The notes beneath the pieces were generated by a model, which had not been told where the DNA came from, searched no databases, and worked only from the letters and a program-made list of their open reading frames with translations. A DNA stretch of 64,000 nt from Kribbella steppae (GTDB lineage Bacteria; Actinomycetota; Actinomycetes; Propionibacteriales; Kribbellaceae): positions 1-64,000 of the forward strand of contig NZ_SLWN01000016.1 in NCBI RefSeq assembly GCF_004342025.1, read 5' to 3'. This document shows positions 6,603-15,447 of this stretch, piece by piece (positions within the stretch are counted from its first letter, which is position 1; each line of letters starts with the position of its first letter). The position numbers were made by a program, and so were the translations under genes.

Positions 6603-7852
6603 TGCGGCTCGGGATCCGTGCCAATCTCGCCCAGTTCAGCCTGCTGGTCGCGGTCAACGCGCTTGTCGGCGGCATGCTCGGCCAAGAGCGAACGGTTCTG
6701 CCGCTGCTCGCCGAGCATACCTTCCACCTGACCGGATACACCTTCCTGCTCACCTATGTGCTCGCCTTCGGCCTGACCAAGGCAGCAACGAACTACTTCG
6801 CCGGCACCTGGTCGGACCGCTTCGGCCGCAAGCCCGTCCTGGTGGCCGGCTGGCTGATCGCCGTGCCGGTACCGCTGCTCCTCATCTGGGCACCGTCGTG
6901 GGGCTGGGTCGTCGCCACCAATGTGCTCCTGGGCGTCAACCAAGGCCTGACCTGGTCGACCACAGTGATCATGAAGATCGACCTGGCCGGCCCACACCGG
7001 CGAGGCCTGGCGATGGGTCTGAACGAGGCCGCCGGGTACGTCGCCGTCGCGGTGACGGCCCTGGCCACGGGGTATCTCGCCGCGCGCTACGGCCTGCGTC
7101 CGGCCCCGTTCCTGCTCGGATTGTCGTACGCCGCGCTCGGGCTCGGCTTGTCGGCGTTCGTCGTACGCGAGACCCGAGGACACGCACAACTGGAGGCCGC
7201 TGGACATCACGTCCGGAGCGAGTTGACGAATCGACAGGTGTTCAGTCAGACAAGCCTGCGCGAGCCGGCGCTGTCGTCGGCCAGCCAGGCTGGGATGGTG
7301 AACAACCTCAACGACGGACTCGCGTGGGGGCTGTTCCCGATCCTGTTCGCCACCACGGGGCTGTCGGTCGCACGGATCGGGATCCTTGCTGCGCTCTACC
7401 CGGCCGTTTGGGGCCTTGGGCAACTTGTCACCGGCCCGCTGTCGGATCGCTGGGGACGCAAGGGCCTGATCACCGCGGGCATGCTCGTCCAAGCCCTGGC
7501 CCTCGGAGCGATCGCCACGGCCGACAGGTTCTCGCTGTGGGCGGCGGCCGCAGTACTGCTGGGCGTCGGTACTGCGATGGTCTATCCGACACTGCTCGCC
7601 AGCATCGGAGACGTCGCCCATCCCGCCTGGCGCGCGCGGGCCGTCGGCGTCTACCGACTGTGGCGCGACGGCGGGTTCGCGGTCGGCGCGATCCTGGCCG
7701 GCCTGGTCGCGGACATCTGGGGACTGCGGACGGCGGTCTGGGTCGTAGCAGTCATCACCGCCTTGTCGGGTCTCGTGGTGGCGGTCCGAATGTATGAGAC
7801 GCATCCTGCGGCGTCGCGTCGTACCAGCAAGCTCCACGAGGGGGCGCCGTGA
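6602..7852 (+). CDS. MFS transporter of the sulfur operon
   Basis: A 416-residue protein with about 12 membrane helices and the MFS A-motif in both halves (GTWSDRFGRKPVLVAG near 66 and GPLSDRWGRKGLI near 280). Start ATG 6602 shares bases with the preceding stop (TGATG), and its own stop overlaps the desulfurase GTG. Substrate unknown; the operon context suggests export or import of a sulfur species or thiol. It shows no drug-efflux signature that I can place. Confidence 0.85.
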   Translation: MRLGIRANLAQFSLLVAVNALVGGMLGQERTVLPLLAEHTFHLTGYTFLLTYVLAFGLTKAATNYFAGTWSDRFGRKPVLVAGWLIAVPVPLLLIWAPSWGWVVATNVLLGVNQGLTWSTTVIMKIDLAGPHRRGLAMGLNEAAGYVAVAVTALATGYLAARYGLRPAPFLLGLSYAALGLGLSAFVVRETRGHAQLEAAGHHVRSELTNRQVFSQTSLREPALSSASQAGMVNNLNDGLAWGLFPILFATTGLSVARIGILAALYPAVWGLGQLVTGPLSDRWGRKGLITAGMLVQALALGAIATADRFSLWAAAAVLLGVGTAMVYPTLLASIGDVAHPAWRARAVGVYRLWRDGGFAVGAILAGLVADIWGLRTAVWVVAVITALSGLVVAVRMYETHPAASRRTSKLHEGAP

Positions 7853-8979
7853 TCTACCTGGACCACAACGCGACGACACCGATCGATCCCGCCGTGACCG
7901 CTGCGGTGCTCCCCTATCTCGGCGAGGCCTTCGGCAATCCGTCCAGCGAGCATCGGTACGGCGCCGCGCCCCAAGCAGCCCTCGACCAGGCACGTCGCGA
8001 CGTCGCCGCGCTGATCGGCGCGACTGACGGGCAGATCGTGTTCACAGGCTCAGGTTCGGAGGCAGACAACCTGGCGATCCGCGGCGTCGTCCTCTCGACC
8101 GGTACGGACCGGCCGCACGTGATCACTCAAGTCACCGAACATCCGGCGGTGTTGCAAGCATGCCGCGCCCTCGAGCGACTGCACGGCGTGGACGTCACCT
8201 ACCTACCCGTCGACACTCACGGGCTGGTGGACCCCGGCGACCTGGAGGCGGCGATCACACCGCGGACCGTTCTCGTCTCTGTCATGGCCGCCAACAACGA
8301 GACCGGAGCGCTGCAACCGATCGCCGACCTCGCCGGCATCGCCCATGACCACGATGCGCTCTTCCATTGCGATGCCGCCCAACTGCTCGGCAGACTGCCG
8401 TTCGATATCGATGCCCTCGGCATCGACCTCGCAACTGTTGTCGGGCACAAGATGTATGCACCGAAGGGCGTCGGGGCACTCTACGTGCGTGCCGGCGTAC
8501 CGCTGGAGCCGCTGGTGTACGGCGGCGGTCAGGAGCACGGCCTGCGAGCCGGCACAGAGAACGTCGCCCTAGCCGTCGGACTCGGCGCCGCAACCCGGCT
8601 CGCCGTCGAACATCTCGAGGACCAGAACCGAATCCGGAAGCTCCGCGACACCCTCCACGACAACCTCACGGAAGCCCTACCTGGGCGGGTGCTGCTCAAC
8701 GGCCCGTCCGAGCTGCGCTTGCCGAACACCCTCAACATCAGCATCGAAGGCACGATCGGTGCCCAAGTGCTCCGCAACGCACCGGACCTTGCCGCGTCGA
8801 CAGGCTCCGCCTGCCACAGCGGCGACCCCGATCCGTCATCCGTCCTGTCGGCCATGGGCTTCGACCGGAGTCGCGCCCTTGCGGCAATCCGACTGTCCCT
8901 CGGTCGGTCGACCACTCCCGACGACATCTATACGGCCGTCGACCAGCTCACGTCAGCCGCGCGGAGAGGCGGCGACTGA
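7849..8979 (+). CDS. cysteine desulfurase (IscS/NifS-like aminotransferase class V)
   Basis: A 376-residue PLP enzyme: YLDHNATTP at the N-terminus, EHPAVLQAC, HCDAAQ (PLP ring Asp), the Schiff-base lysine Lys201 in VVGHKMYAPKG, the GGGQEHGLRAGTENV loop, and the catalytic Cys322 in STGSACHSGDPDPSSVL. It converts cysteine to alanine and an enzyme persulfide. No IscU, SUF or tRNA-thiolation gene is nearby, so here it more likely supplies or handles sulfane sulfur together with the rhodaneses. GTG start overlaps the MFS stop. Confidence 0.9.
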   Translation: MIYLDHNATTPIDPAVTAAVLPYLGEAFGNPSSEHRYGAAPQAALDQARRDVAALIGATDGQIVFTGSGSEADNLAIRGVVLSTGTDRPHVITQVTEHPAVLQACRALERLHGVDVTYLPVDTHGLVDPGDLEAAITPRTVLVSVMAANNETGALQPIADLAGIAHDHDALFHCDAAQLLGRLPFDIDALGIDLATVVGHKMYAPKGVGALYVRAGVPLEPLVYGGGQEHGLRAGTENVALAVGLGAATRLAVEHLEDQNRIRKLRDTLHDNLTEALPGRVLLNGPSELRLPNTLNISIEGTIGAQVLRNAPDLAASTGSACHSGDPDPSSVLSAMGFDRSRALAAIRLSLGRSTTPDDIYTAVDQLTSAARRGGD

Positions 8980-9416
8980 TGCCCATCGACGACTGGGTAG
9001 CCAGAATCCAGGCGGAGCTGCCGCGCCTCAGTCCCGAGGAGGCGTACGACGCCGTACGGCGAAACGTGGCGATGATCGTCGACACCCGGCCCGAGTATCA
9101 ACGACGAGCAGGCGGCGAAATCCCAGGAGCGATCGTCATCGAACGAAACCACCTGGAATGGCGACTCGACCCCGCCAGCACTGCGAGAATTCGCGAGGCC
9201 GTTTCGCACGACATCCAGTGGATCGTCATCTGCGAAGGCGGGTACTCCTCGAGCCTCGCAGCTTGCTCTCTGCGGCAACTCGGCCTGCTCCGCAGTACCG
9301 ACGTTGTCGGTGGGTTCCAGGCCTGGCAGGCAGCCCACCTGCCGGTCAACCACCCCAAGATCCCGACCCGGCCAGCCGACCCCGCCATCATGAGCCAGCC
9401 GCCGCCGGTGCGGTGA
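8979..9416 (+). CDS. single-domain rhodanese
   Basis: A 145-residue rhodanese: MIVDTRPEYQRRAGGEIPGA, then the active-site loop ICEGGYSSSLAA with Cys85, then VVGGFQAW near the end. It likely carries or transfers sulfane sulfur from the desulfurase or dioxygenase. It is the last gene of the operon (start overlaps the desulfurase stop as TGATG) and converges on the TetR gene 12 bp away, with no obvious hairpin between. Confidence 0.87.
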   Translation: MPIDDWVARIQAELPRLSPEEAYDAVRRNVAMIVDTRPEYQRRAGGEIPGAIVIERNHLEWRLDPASTARIREAVSHDIQWIVICEGGYSSSLAACSLRQLGLLRSTDVVGGFQAWQAAHLPVNHPKIPTRPADPAIMSQPPPVR

Positions 9417-9427
9417 TCAACCCCTGG

Positions 9428-9994
9428 CTACGCACTGATCGCAGTGACGGCCGCGGCAATGACCTGGGTGATCCTGGCAACTGCGGCGTCCGGTTCCGGT
9501 TGCCCGGCATCGAGCCACGCCATCACGCCCTCGACCGCGATCGTCGGGATCAGCTCCGTCGCCCACTGGAGACGCTGCGGATCGGAGATCGCATCACGCA
9601 GGTACGGCTCCGCGGTCGCCTTCATGGCCGCTCTGAGCTCGTCGGCATGCCTGCGGAACTCCGGCTCCCTACCCGACTGGCGGAAGAACAGCCGGAAGCC
9701 GTCCGGGTCCCGCTGAGCAGCTGCGACGAGCGCTCCGAGACTGCCAGGCGTCAGGTGATCTGGATGTCCGGTGGCCACCCGGAGCCGATCACTGACATCG
9801 GCGAGCACTGCCTCGTACAGCTCCGCCTTCGACTCGAAGTGCCGGTAGATCAACACCCGGCTGACGCCGGCCTCGGCAGCCACCTCGTCCAGACCGGTCG
9901 CCGCGAAGCCGCCTCGCGCGAACGCCCGCGCCGCCGCCGCGATCAACGCCTGCCGACGCTCCGGCCGCTTCAGCAATCTGCCGCGCTCCGGCAT
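9428..9994 (-). CDS. TetR-family regulator
   Basis: A 188-residue TetR protein: helix-turn-helix at about 13-60 (GLDEVAAEAGVSRVLIYRHF), then a ligand domain with DPDGFRLFFRQ. ATG 9994 is preceded by GAGGTGG; an in-frame TTG at 10009 is less likely. It is divergent from the methyltransferase-ABC genes, with direct repeats in the spacer. A truncated close paralogue lies at 23475-23801, sharing the run RLFFRQ, HADELRAAMKATAEPYL and a VATGHPDH-like segment. Confidence 0.88.
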   Translation of the reverse strand: MPERGRLLKRPERRQALIAAAARAFARGGFAATGLDEVAAEAGVSRVLIYRHFESKAELYEAVLADVSDRLRVATGHPDHLTPGSLGALVAAAQRDPDGFRLFFRQSGREPEFRRHADELRAAMKATAEPYLRDAISDPQRLQWATELIPTIAVEGVMAWLDAGQPEPDAAVARITQVIAAAVTAISA

Positions 9995-10020
9995 CGAACC
10001 ACCTCGCAACTGTTTACTCC

Positions 10021-10045
10021 CATGTTGACACTTTCATGTTAACAC
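10021..10045. promoter_or_regulatory. direct-repeat operator candidate between TetR and methyltransferase
   Basis: CATGTTGACAC (10021-10031) and CATGTTAACAC (10035-10045) are near-identical direct repeats with a 14-bp period. The second overlaps a possible -10 (TAACAC, 10040-10045) placed 6 nt before the GTG at 10052. Binding here would block the divergent methyltransferase promoter. Confidence 0.55.
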
Positions 10046-10051
10046 CGCATC

Positions 10052-10699
10052 GTGGTCGCCATGAGTGCACATCCCATCTTCGCCCGGATGTACTCCCGGA
10101 TTCGTCCGCTGATGGATCGACAGGGCGCCGTCGAGCACCGACGCCGCCTCCTTGCCGACGCAACCGGCCGCGTGATCGAAATCGGCGCCGGCGACGGCGG
10201 CAACTTCGCCTTGTACCCGGCCGCCGTGGCCCACGTCCTCGCAGTCGAACCCGAGCCATACCTCAGGTCGCAGGCCCAGAGCCGCGCGGAGCGCGCCATC
10301 ACCTCGATCAACGTTGTGGACGGCACCGCGGAGCGCCTTCCAGCCACCGACGAGTCCGCGGACGTAGTGGTGGCCTCGCTCGTGCTCTGCTCGGTGGCCG
10401 ACCAGCAAGCTGCACTGGCAGAGGCCTTTCGCGTGCTGAGACCACGCGGTGAACTTCGGTTCTACGAACACGTCGCCGCTGAGCCCGGCCGACGGCTTGG
10501 CACCGTTCAACGGATCGCCGACGCCACGTTGTGGCCACTGCTCATGGGCGGCTGCCACGTCCACCGCGACACCTCAACAGCTATCACCGCCGCGGGGTTC
10601 GTGATCCAGGAACTCGATCGCTTCGAGTTTCCACCCGATCAGCCGAGCCCCGCTGCACCGCACATCCTCGGCAGAGCCATCCGCCCGGAGGCAACATGA
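10052..10699 (+). CDS. class I SAM-dependent methyltransferase
   Basis: A 215-residue methyltransferase with SAM motif I VIEIGAGDGGNFALYP, acidic motif II (AVEPEPYLR), DGTAERLP and VVASLVLCSV, as in UbiE/COQ5-like small-molecule methyltransferases. Start GTG 10052 is chosen because a -10-like TAACAC ends 6 nt upstream and there is no ribosome binding site; an in-frame ATG at 10061 is the alternative. The stop overlaps the ABC ATPase start. It probably modifies the same compound that the exporter moves (inference). Confidence 0.82.
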   Translation: MVAMSAHPIFARMYSRIRPLMDRQGAVEHRRRLLADATGRVIEIGAGDGGNFALYPAAVAHVLAVEPEPYLRSQAQSRAERAITSINVVDGTAERLPATDESADVVVASLVLCSVADQQAALAEAFRVLRPRGELRFYEHVAAEPGRRLGTVQRIADATLWPLLMGGCHVHRDTSTAITAAGFVIQELDRFEFPPDQPSPAAPHILGRAIRPEAT

Positions 10700-11586
10700 C
10701 CGAAACCGAAGGCATCACGGTCCGCGGCCTGTCCAAGTCGTTCGCTGCGGTACGGGCCGTGGACAACCTGACCTTCGACGCAGCGCCCGGAACCGTCACC
10801 GGGTTCCTCGGCCCCAACGGCGCCGGCAAGTCCACCACACTGCGAATGATCCTCGGGCTGGTCCGGCCGGACTGCGGAACCACCACGATCGACGGACAGA
10901 GCTACCACGAACTACCCATCCCGGCCGCCGTGGCGGGGGCGGCGCTCGACGCAGAAGGCTTCCACCCAGGACGAGCAGGCCGAACCCATCTACGCATCTA
11001 CTGCCACACCAGCCGCGTCCCGATTCAACGCGCCGACGACGTACTCGACATGGTCGGCCTCACCAACGCCGCACACCGACGGATTGGCGGGTACTCGCTC
11101 GGCATGCGGCAACGACTCGCGCTTGCAGTCGCTTTGCTCGGCGATCCACAGGTCCTGATCCTGGACGAACCTGCCAACGGACTCGATCCCGAAGGCATCG
11201 TCTGGATGCGCACCCTCCTCCGCCAGCTCGCCGACGAAGGACGGACCATCCTCGTGTCCAGCCACGTACTCACCGAGATGCAGCACCTCGCCGACAACGT
11301 GGTCATCATCAACCACGGCCAGCTGCTCTACCAGGGCCCGACCCAACAGGCATCAGTCATCGATGTCCGGACGCCGCAAGCCGACGCGCTGCGCCTCACA
11401 CTCGCCCACCGAGACGGTGTCACCATCGAAACCCTCACACCGGACCGGCTCCTCGTCACCGGACTCGACGCGGCCGCCGTCGGCCGCACCGCATTCGAGG
11501 CCGGCATCGAACTTGCCTGGCTCGCGGAACGAACCGGGAGCCTCGAGAACCTCTTCTTCGCCCTCACCTCAGCGGAGCGCTCATGA
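10696..11586 (+). CDS. ABC transporter ATP-binding protein (drug-exporter type)
   Basis: A 296-residue ATPase: Walker A GPNGAGKST at 39-47, signature YSLGMRQRL, Walker B VLILDEPANGLDP, switch His in LVSSHVLTEM, and a C-terminal regulatory extension of about 90 residues as in DrrA/YhaQ-type exporters. It is paired by a 4-bp overlap with the permease at 11583 and is a paralogue of the ATPase at 60725, which has the same arrangement. Confidence 0.9.
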   Translation: MTETEGITVRGLSKSFAAVRAVDNLTFDAAPGTVTGFLGPNGAGKSTTLRMILGLVRPDCGTTTIDGQSYHELPIPAAVAGAALDAEGFHPGRAGRTHLRIYCHTSRVPIQRADDVLDMVGLTNAAHRRIGGYSLGMRQRLALAVALLGDPQVLILDEPANGLDPEGIVWMRTLLRQLADEGRTILVSSHVLTEMQHLADNVVIINHGQLLYQGPTQQASVIDVRTPQADALRLTLAHRDGVTIETLTPDRLLVTGLDAAAVGRTAFEAGIELAWLAERTGSLENLFFALTSAERS

Positions 11587-12347
11587 CGCCCCTGATCCAA
11601 TCCGAGGTCGCCAAGCTGTTCGCCACCCGGCTCTGGCTCGCGATCCTGCTGGCCACCATGGCGCTCACCGCGCTCTTCGCCAGTCTCAATATCGCGTTCA
11701 ACAACAGCCCTGACACCCTCGCACCGCCCCTGGCCACCGCCGCGGGACAGCAACTGCTGTTCGCCACCAGCGCCGGCGGAGCACAACCACTGGTCGCGGT
11801 CCTCGCAGCGATCGGTATCACCGGCGAGTACCGCCACCGAACCGCGGCCACCACCTTCCTGCTCGCGCCGGCTCGACGCCGTGTTCTGCTCGCCAAACTC
11901 ATCACGTACGGCGTGACCGGTGCGGCGTACGCGATCGCCTGCATCGCCACGGTTTACATCATCAGCCGACCATGGCTCGATGCCCGCGGCATCAACCTCA
12001 CGCTCACCGGCAACGGCATCCCCGCCACACTCGCCGGGGTCGTCCTCGCCGTCACCCTCTTCGCACTCCTCGGCGTCGGCCTCGGAGCCTGCCTACGCGA
12101 CCAGATCGCCGTCGTCGCCGGCCTCCTCATCTACCTGTTCGTCGCCGAGCCCATACTCACCCGCATCCCCGCCCTCCAAGATTGGACCATCTACCTCCCC
12201 GGCCCGGCAGCCAACGCCCTGACCCACACGACCCTCACCAACCAAACCTTCCTGACCCCCTGGCAAGGCGGCGTAGCACTCGCGAGCTACGCACTACTCG
12301 CCACCGCCATCGGACTCCGCTCCATCACCCACCACGACCTCACCTGA
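11583..12347 (+). CDS. ABC-2-type permease subunit
   Basis: A 254-residue protein with about six membrane helices. The first periplasmic loop is short, and GEYRHRTAATTFLLAPARR is the cytoplasmic motif typical of ABC-2 exporters (compare GSIRSTLQWTPVRR in the paralogue at 62354). It forms the channel for the preceding ATPase. From about 11,950 the codons become C-rich (many ACC/CTC runs), and this base style continues into the non-coding DNA beyond the stop. Confidence 0.85.
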   Translation: MTPLIQSEVAKLFATRLWLAILLATMALTALFASLNIAFNNSPDTLAPPLATAAGQQLLFATSAGGAQPLVAVLAAIGITGEYRHRTAATTFLLAPARRRVLLAKLITYGVTGAAYAIACIATVYIISRPWLDARGINLTLTGNGIPATLAGVVLAVTLFALLGVGLGACLRDQIAVVAGLLIYLFVAEPILTRIPALQDWTIYLPGPAANALTHTTLTNQTFLTPWQGGVALASYALLATAIGLRSITHHDLT

Positions 12348-12773
12348 ACCACCACCTCCGCAGTCGACACCAGCTCCCGGAGCTCGCCGACTCGACCGAC
12401 GCGCAGCAGAAGAGACCGAGACATCGCCGGCCGCCAACCTCCGCCACCCCACCAGCCAACCCCTGAATTCAAGGCAACCGCCAACAACGCCCCAACGCCG
12501 TCACATCTTGCACCCAAGGCGTTTCAGCCGAGCGAATCGGATATTCCGGCACCTCGCGGGGCCTGCCGTTGAGCCATCATGGACAACCTTCCGACCCCAT
12601 TTGGCACTGATCCAACTGCGCGAACGCACGTCTGTGCGCACTGCGCCACAACCTTCACCGCTGGCAGATCCGACCAATGGCTCGGAGAGCTGAGACGGGT
12701 AGCTGCAGACATTGCACGCCGTGCCGGCAGTGGCTCGTGTATCCCGATCGAAGGTTCTCCGGCAAGTGTGTGG
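12348..12773. other. intergenic stretch without a convincing gene
   Basis: Between the permease stop and the regulator remnant I see no reliable gene. A plus-strand frame from 12579 begins with a short Cys-x2-Cys-like segment (HVCAHCATTFTAGRSD) that recalls a zinc-ribbon remnant, but it then runs through the antisense of the remnant at 12774. No repeats or terminators stand out. Confidence 0.4.
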
Positions 12774-13169
12774 TCAGGACTTGAGGGATTCGTAGGCGCC
12801 GCGGAGTTCTGTGGCTTCGGGGAGGCCGCAGGCGTCGACGGCTTTGATGACTTCTTTGGCGCGCCAGAAGTTGGAGGGGACGAGGCGGCCGGAGGTGAGG
12901 GCATGGGGTTGACCCGGTTCACCGTGCTCTGCCAGTTGCGTCGCCGTACGCAATCTGGCCGCTGCCGCCGGGCGGTTTGCGAGGTCGATGGAGCACGTCG
13001 CGGCTAGGAGGGAAAGCCAACTCCCTATGACGACCAGGCGGCGGTGTTCTGCGAGTGTCTTGCGGTCGTCAAGCAGCTGACCGACGTAGGCGAGATGACG
13101 CCGGACCCGCAGTAACAGAAGATCTGGCGGCGTCGCCGGATAGGCGATCGCGAGCTCGTCGACGGCCAC
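12774..13169 (-). pseudogene. truncated XRE-type regulator with TPR-like C-terminus
   Basis: The 131 residues resemble the C-terminal part of the long actinobacterial helix-turn-helix regulators that carry a TPR-like region: VDELAIAYPATPPDLLL, LLDDRKTLAEHRRL, WLSLLAATCSIDL and finally SGRLVPSNFWRAKEVI. The N-terminal DNA-binding domain is absent, and RTATQLAEH is joined almost directly to the C-terminal SGRLVPSNFW block, where the family normally has well over 100 residues, so there is an internal deletion too. The upstream break coincides with the repeat beginning at 13166. Confidence 0.55.
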
Positions 13170-13367
13170 GTCGACGCTTCGATCACACCGCGGTCGATCG
13201 AGCGATAGCCCGCGCGCAGAAGGGCGGGTGGGAGCCGGTGGCGAGCACGCGACGGAGGAGCGCGCGTAGCGCCGGCGTGGGTTACGACCTGATGCGCATC
13301 CCGGAGATGGCTCTCGCTATCACCAGGCGCTGGATTTCGGAGGTGTCTTCGAAGATGGTGTAGATCT
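13166..13367. repeat. diverged ~200-bp repeat, copy A, including acyl-CoA dehydrogenase 3'-end remnant
   Basis: This block is homologous to 23821-24023. Both begin with the same 21 bases (CCACGTCGACGCTTCGATCA onward) and end GAAGATGGTGTAGATCT. Positions 13287-13313 are identical to the dehydrogenase 3' end; read on the minus strand, 13287-13367 encodes TIFEDTSEIQRLVIARAISG followed by MRIRS and a stop. Only the last ~25 codons of the gene are present. The left edge of each copy abuts a broken regulator gene. Confidence 0.8.
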
Positions 13368-13469
13368 GTTCCGGCCGTGTCGCCGCTGGCTCGCGGAGGG
13401 CCGAATGTGGCCTCTGAGTGCGGTTATGCGTTCCATCAAGGCTCGCGAGTGATCGTTGTCTGTCGTCGT

Positions 13470-13510
13470 CTCACATAGCTGTGACGGAGCAGGCATTTGC
13501 CTACAGCAAC
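13470..13510. repeat. short block shared with 3751-3790
   Basis: CTCACATAGCTGTGACGGAG followed by CAGGCATTTGCC closely matches 3751-3790. In both places it lies on the same side of a dehydrogenase 3'-end remnant, 70 bp after its start in one copy and 183 bp in the other, so copies 1 and A share this junction and one has lost about 110 bp. Identity of the block unknown. Confidence 0.65.
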
Positions 13511-13644
13511 GTTAATGACCCCTGAGTCGCGACCGGGCTTCAGGGCCTGGAGGCCGTCACTTAGTGCCTGAGCCGCATTCAATGCCGTCCATCGCGCTCG
13601 TTTCACGGCGTTCGCCGGGTGATGGGTGGGCTCGGCCGGTGAGG

Positions 13645-15447
13645 TCAGTCGGTCCGGAGGACTGCGGGGTTGTCCACCTCGGCTGCGAGGACGGCGGCTG
13701 CTTCGGCCGCTGCTCGATCGCCGCTGCGGCTGCGATGCAGGTAGGCGCGGGCCACGAGCTCACGCATCCCGGTTCGCGTCGCGAGGACCTCGAGATCGGC
13801 GGCCCACTGCGTCGCGTCGCCTCGGTGGCGTTCAATCGCGAGCTCACACAGGGCGTCGAGACAGTAGCCTTCGACCCAGAGCCAGGCGTCCGGCAGCCGG
13901 ATACAGCGCATGCGCGCCTCGGTGACCCAGCGCATCGCCGACTCCGTGTCTCCGCGGCGGTTGGCGACGAGGCCTTTCCCGCGTGCGGCGAGTCCTTCCC
14001 AGCACGGGTCACCGAGCTGGAGCGACAGAGCGTAGGCGTGGTCGTATGCCGAGGCTGCGGCGTCTATGTATCCCTCGGCCAGGTCGACGTCGGCCAGCAG
14101 TGACTCGGGCAGCGGGATGAAGGCCGTCCAACGCAACTGGCGCGCTCGGGCCAGTGCCGCTTCGAGCGCCTTGCGTGCGAGCACGAGCTCTCGGCGCAGC
14201 AGGCGGATGCGGCCGATGAAGGTCAGCGCCCAGGTCTCGACCGAGCCGACGTCTGCAGCCTGGGCCACGCGCAACGCCTCGCCAAGCTCGTATAGGGCGT
14301 CGGCGTGCCGGCCGACGTCGGTCAACGCCACTCCTTGGATGGCGTGAGCCCACGCCAGTTCGGCCGGGTCGTTGCCGGCGAGCGAGACCGCTCCGTGGAG
14401 CCAACGCTGAGCCCGGTCATATCGGCCGCGAAGGAGTTCGACGTACCCGAGCTCCCGATGGGCCTGAGCGGCCAGTGTGTCGTCGTCGATGCGGTGGGCG
14501 ACCTCGATGGCCTCCAAGAGAACGCCGGCGCCTTCGCCGTCGCGGCCGCGGACGCCGTGCACGAGCGCCGAGCCGAGGGCGACGAGCGCCTTTGTTTGAA
14601 TGGCTGGGTCGTCGATCTGGTGCGCCTCCGCGACTGCCCGGCGCAGGGCGGCCACGGCGGCATCGACCGCGCCGGCGTCCATCGCGGCGAGTCCGGTCTC
14701 CAGGCCCGCGGTCACGCTCGCGATCGTCGGCGGTTGCTCGCGTGCGTCGGGCAGGGGGCTCGGGTCGGCGGCGTCGAGGACCGCCTGTCCGGGATCCGTA
14801 CCGAGCTCGCGGCGGAACAACGCGATGCACGAATCCCGTTGCCGTCGCGCTGCCGCCCGGTCACCCGCGGCGGCGTACGCGCGGATCAGCAACTCTTGGG
14901 CGTCCTCGTCGAAAGGGCTGGCGGCGACAACTCGAATGGCAAGCTCCACGGCCCGCTCTGCGTCGCCGGCGGCGAGTTTGGCCCGCGCCGCCTCACGAAG
15001 CGCGTTCTCTGCGGCCGCCGAGAGTCGCCGCCGCTCGGCCAGCAGCCATGCCTCGAACGCCGGGCTGGACGGGAACGTCATACCTTCGAGGAGTTCGCGG
15101 CCCAGCCCAGGAACGCCGAGCGCCTGCACCCACGTGCCCGTCGTCAGGGCGCGTACGTCGACGAAGCTGCCAGGGGGAAGCCGAAGTTCTACCGGGCCAC
15201 CGCTGATGGTCGCCTTTGGGCCCAACAGTCGACGCAGCTGGCTGAGGTTCCAGCTCAGCGCGTTGAACGGGTCGTCGGCATCCGAGAAGAGCAACTCGGC
15301 GAGCCACTCGCGACTGGGCGCCGAGGCGGTCGTGAGCAGATAGGCGAGAAGCGCCCACCCCTTGCGACCGCGGGGAGCAGGGCGCGGTTCCTCGCCGCTG
15401 CTCACATGCGGCTCGCCGAGCAGGTGGATCGCGAGTGTTCCCGGCAC
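13645..15447 (-). CDS. SARP/AfsR-like regulator: winged helix, BTAD and TPR domains
   Basis: A ~600-residue protein without an ATPase domain. An N-terminal OmpR-type winged helix (about 5-95; RGRKGWALLAYLLT and FNALSWNLSQLRRLLG) is followed by a bacterial transcriptional activation domain (about 100-235; ending in ALFRRELGTDPG) and then helical repeats of TPR type to the C-terminus. Such proteins activate secondary-metabolite or stress genes. GTG 15447 is preferred over GTG 15453 because a -10-like GATACT lies exactly 6 nt upstream and no ribosome binding site exists. It is divergent from the OsmC gene. Confidence 0.82.
   Translation of the reverse strand: MPGTLAIHLLGEPHVSSGEEPRPAPRGRKGWALLAYLLTTASAPSREWLAELLFSDADDPFNALSWNLSQLRRLLGPKATISGGPVELRLPPGSFVDVRALTTGTWVQALGVPGLGRELLEGMTFPSSPAFEAWLLAERRRLSAAAENALREAARAKLAAGDAERAVELAIRVVAASPFDEDAQELLIRAYAAAGDRAAARRQRDSCIALFRRELGTDPGQAVLDAADPSPLPDAREQPPTIASVTAGLETGLAAMDAGAVDAAVAALRRAVAEAHQIDDPAIQTKALVALGSALVHGVRGRDGEGAGVLLEAIEVAHRIDDDTLAAQAHRELGYVELLRGRYDRAQRWLHGAVSLAGNDPAELAWAHAIQGVALTDVGRHADALYELGEALRVAQAADVGSVETWALTFIGRIRLLRRELVLARKALEAALARARQLRWTAFIPLPESLLADVDLAEGYIDAAASAYDHAYALSLQLGDPCWEGLAARGKGLVANRRGDTESAMRWVTEARMRCIRLPDAWLWVEGYCLDALCELAIERHRGDATQWAADLEVLATRTGMRELVARAYLHRSRSGDRAAAEAAAVLAAEVDNPAVLRTD

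Noticed and set aside
6527..7993. 488-codon minus-strand frame opposite the MFS gene
   Set aside because: The plus strand encodes a clear MFS protein with overlapping starts; the antisense product is Gln/Arg-rich with no recognisable motif.
12579..13007. Plus-strand ORF beginning with a Cys-rich segment (HVCAHCATTFTAGRSD)
   Set aside because: Only the first ~40 residues look protein-like; the remainder is antisense to the regulator remnant. At most a fragment, not supported as a gene.
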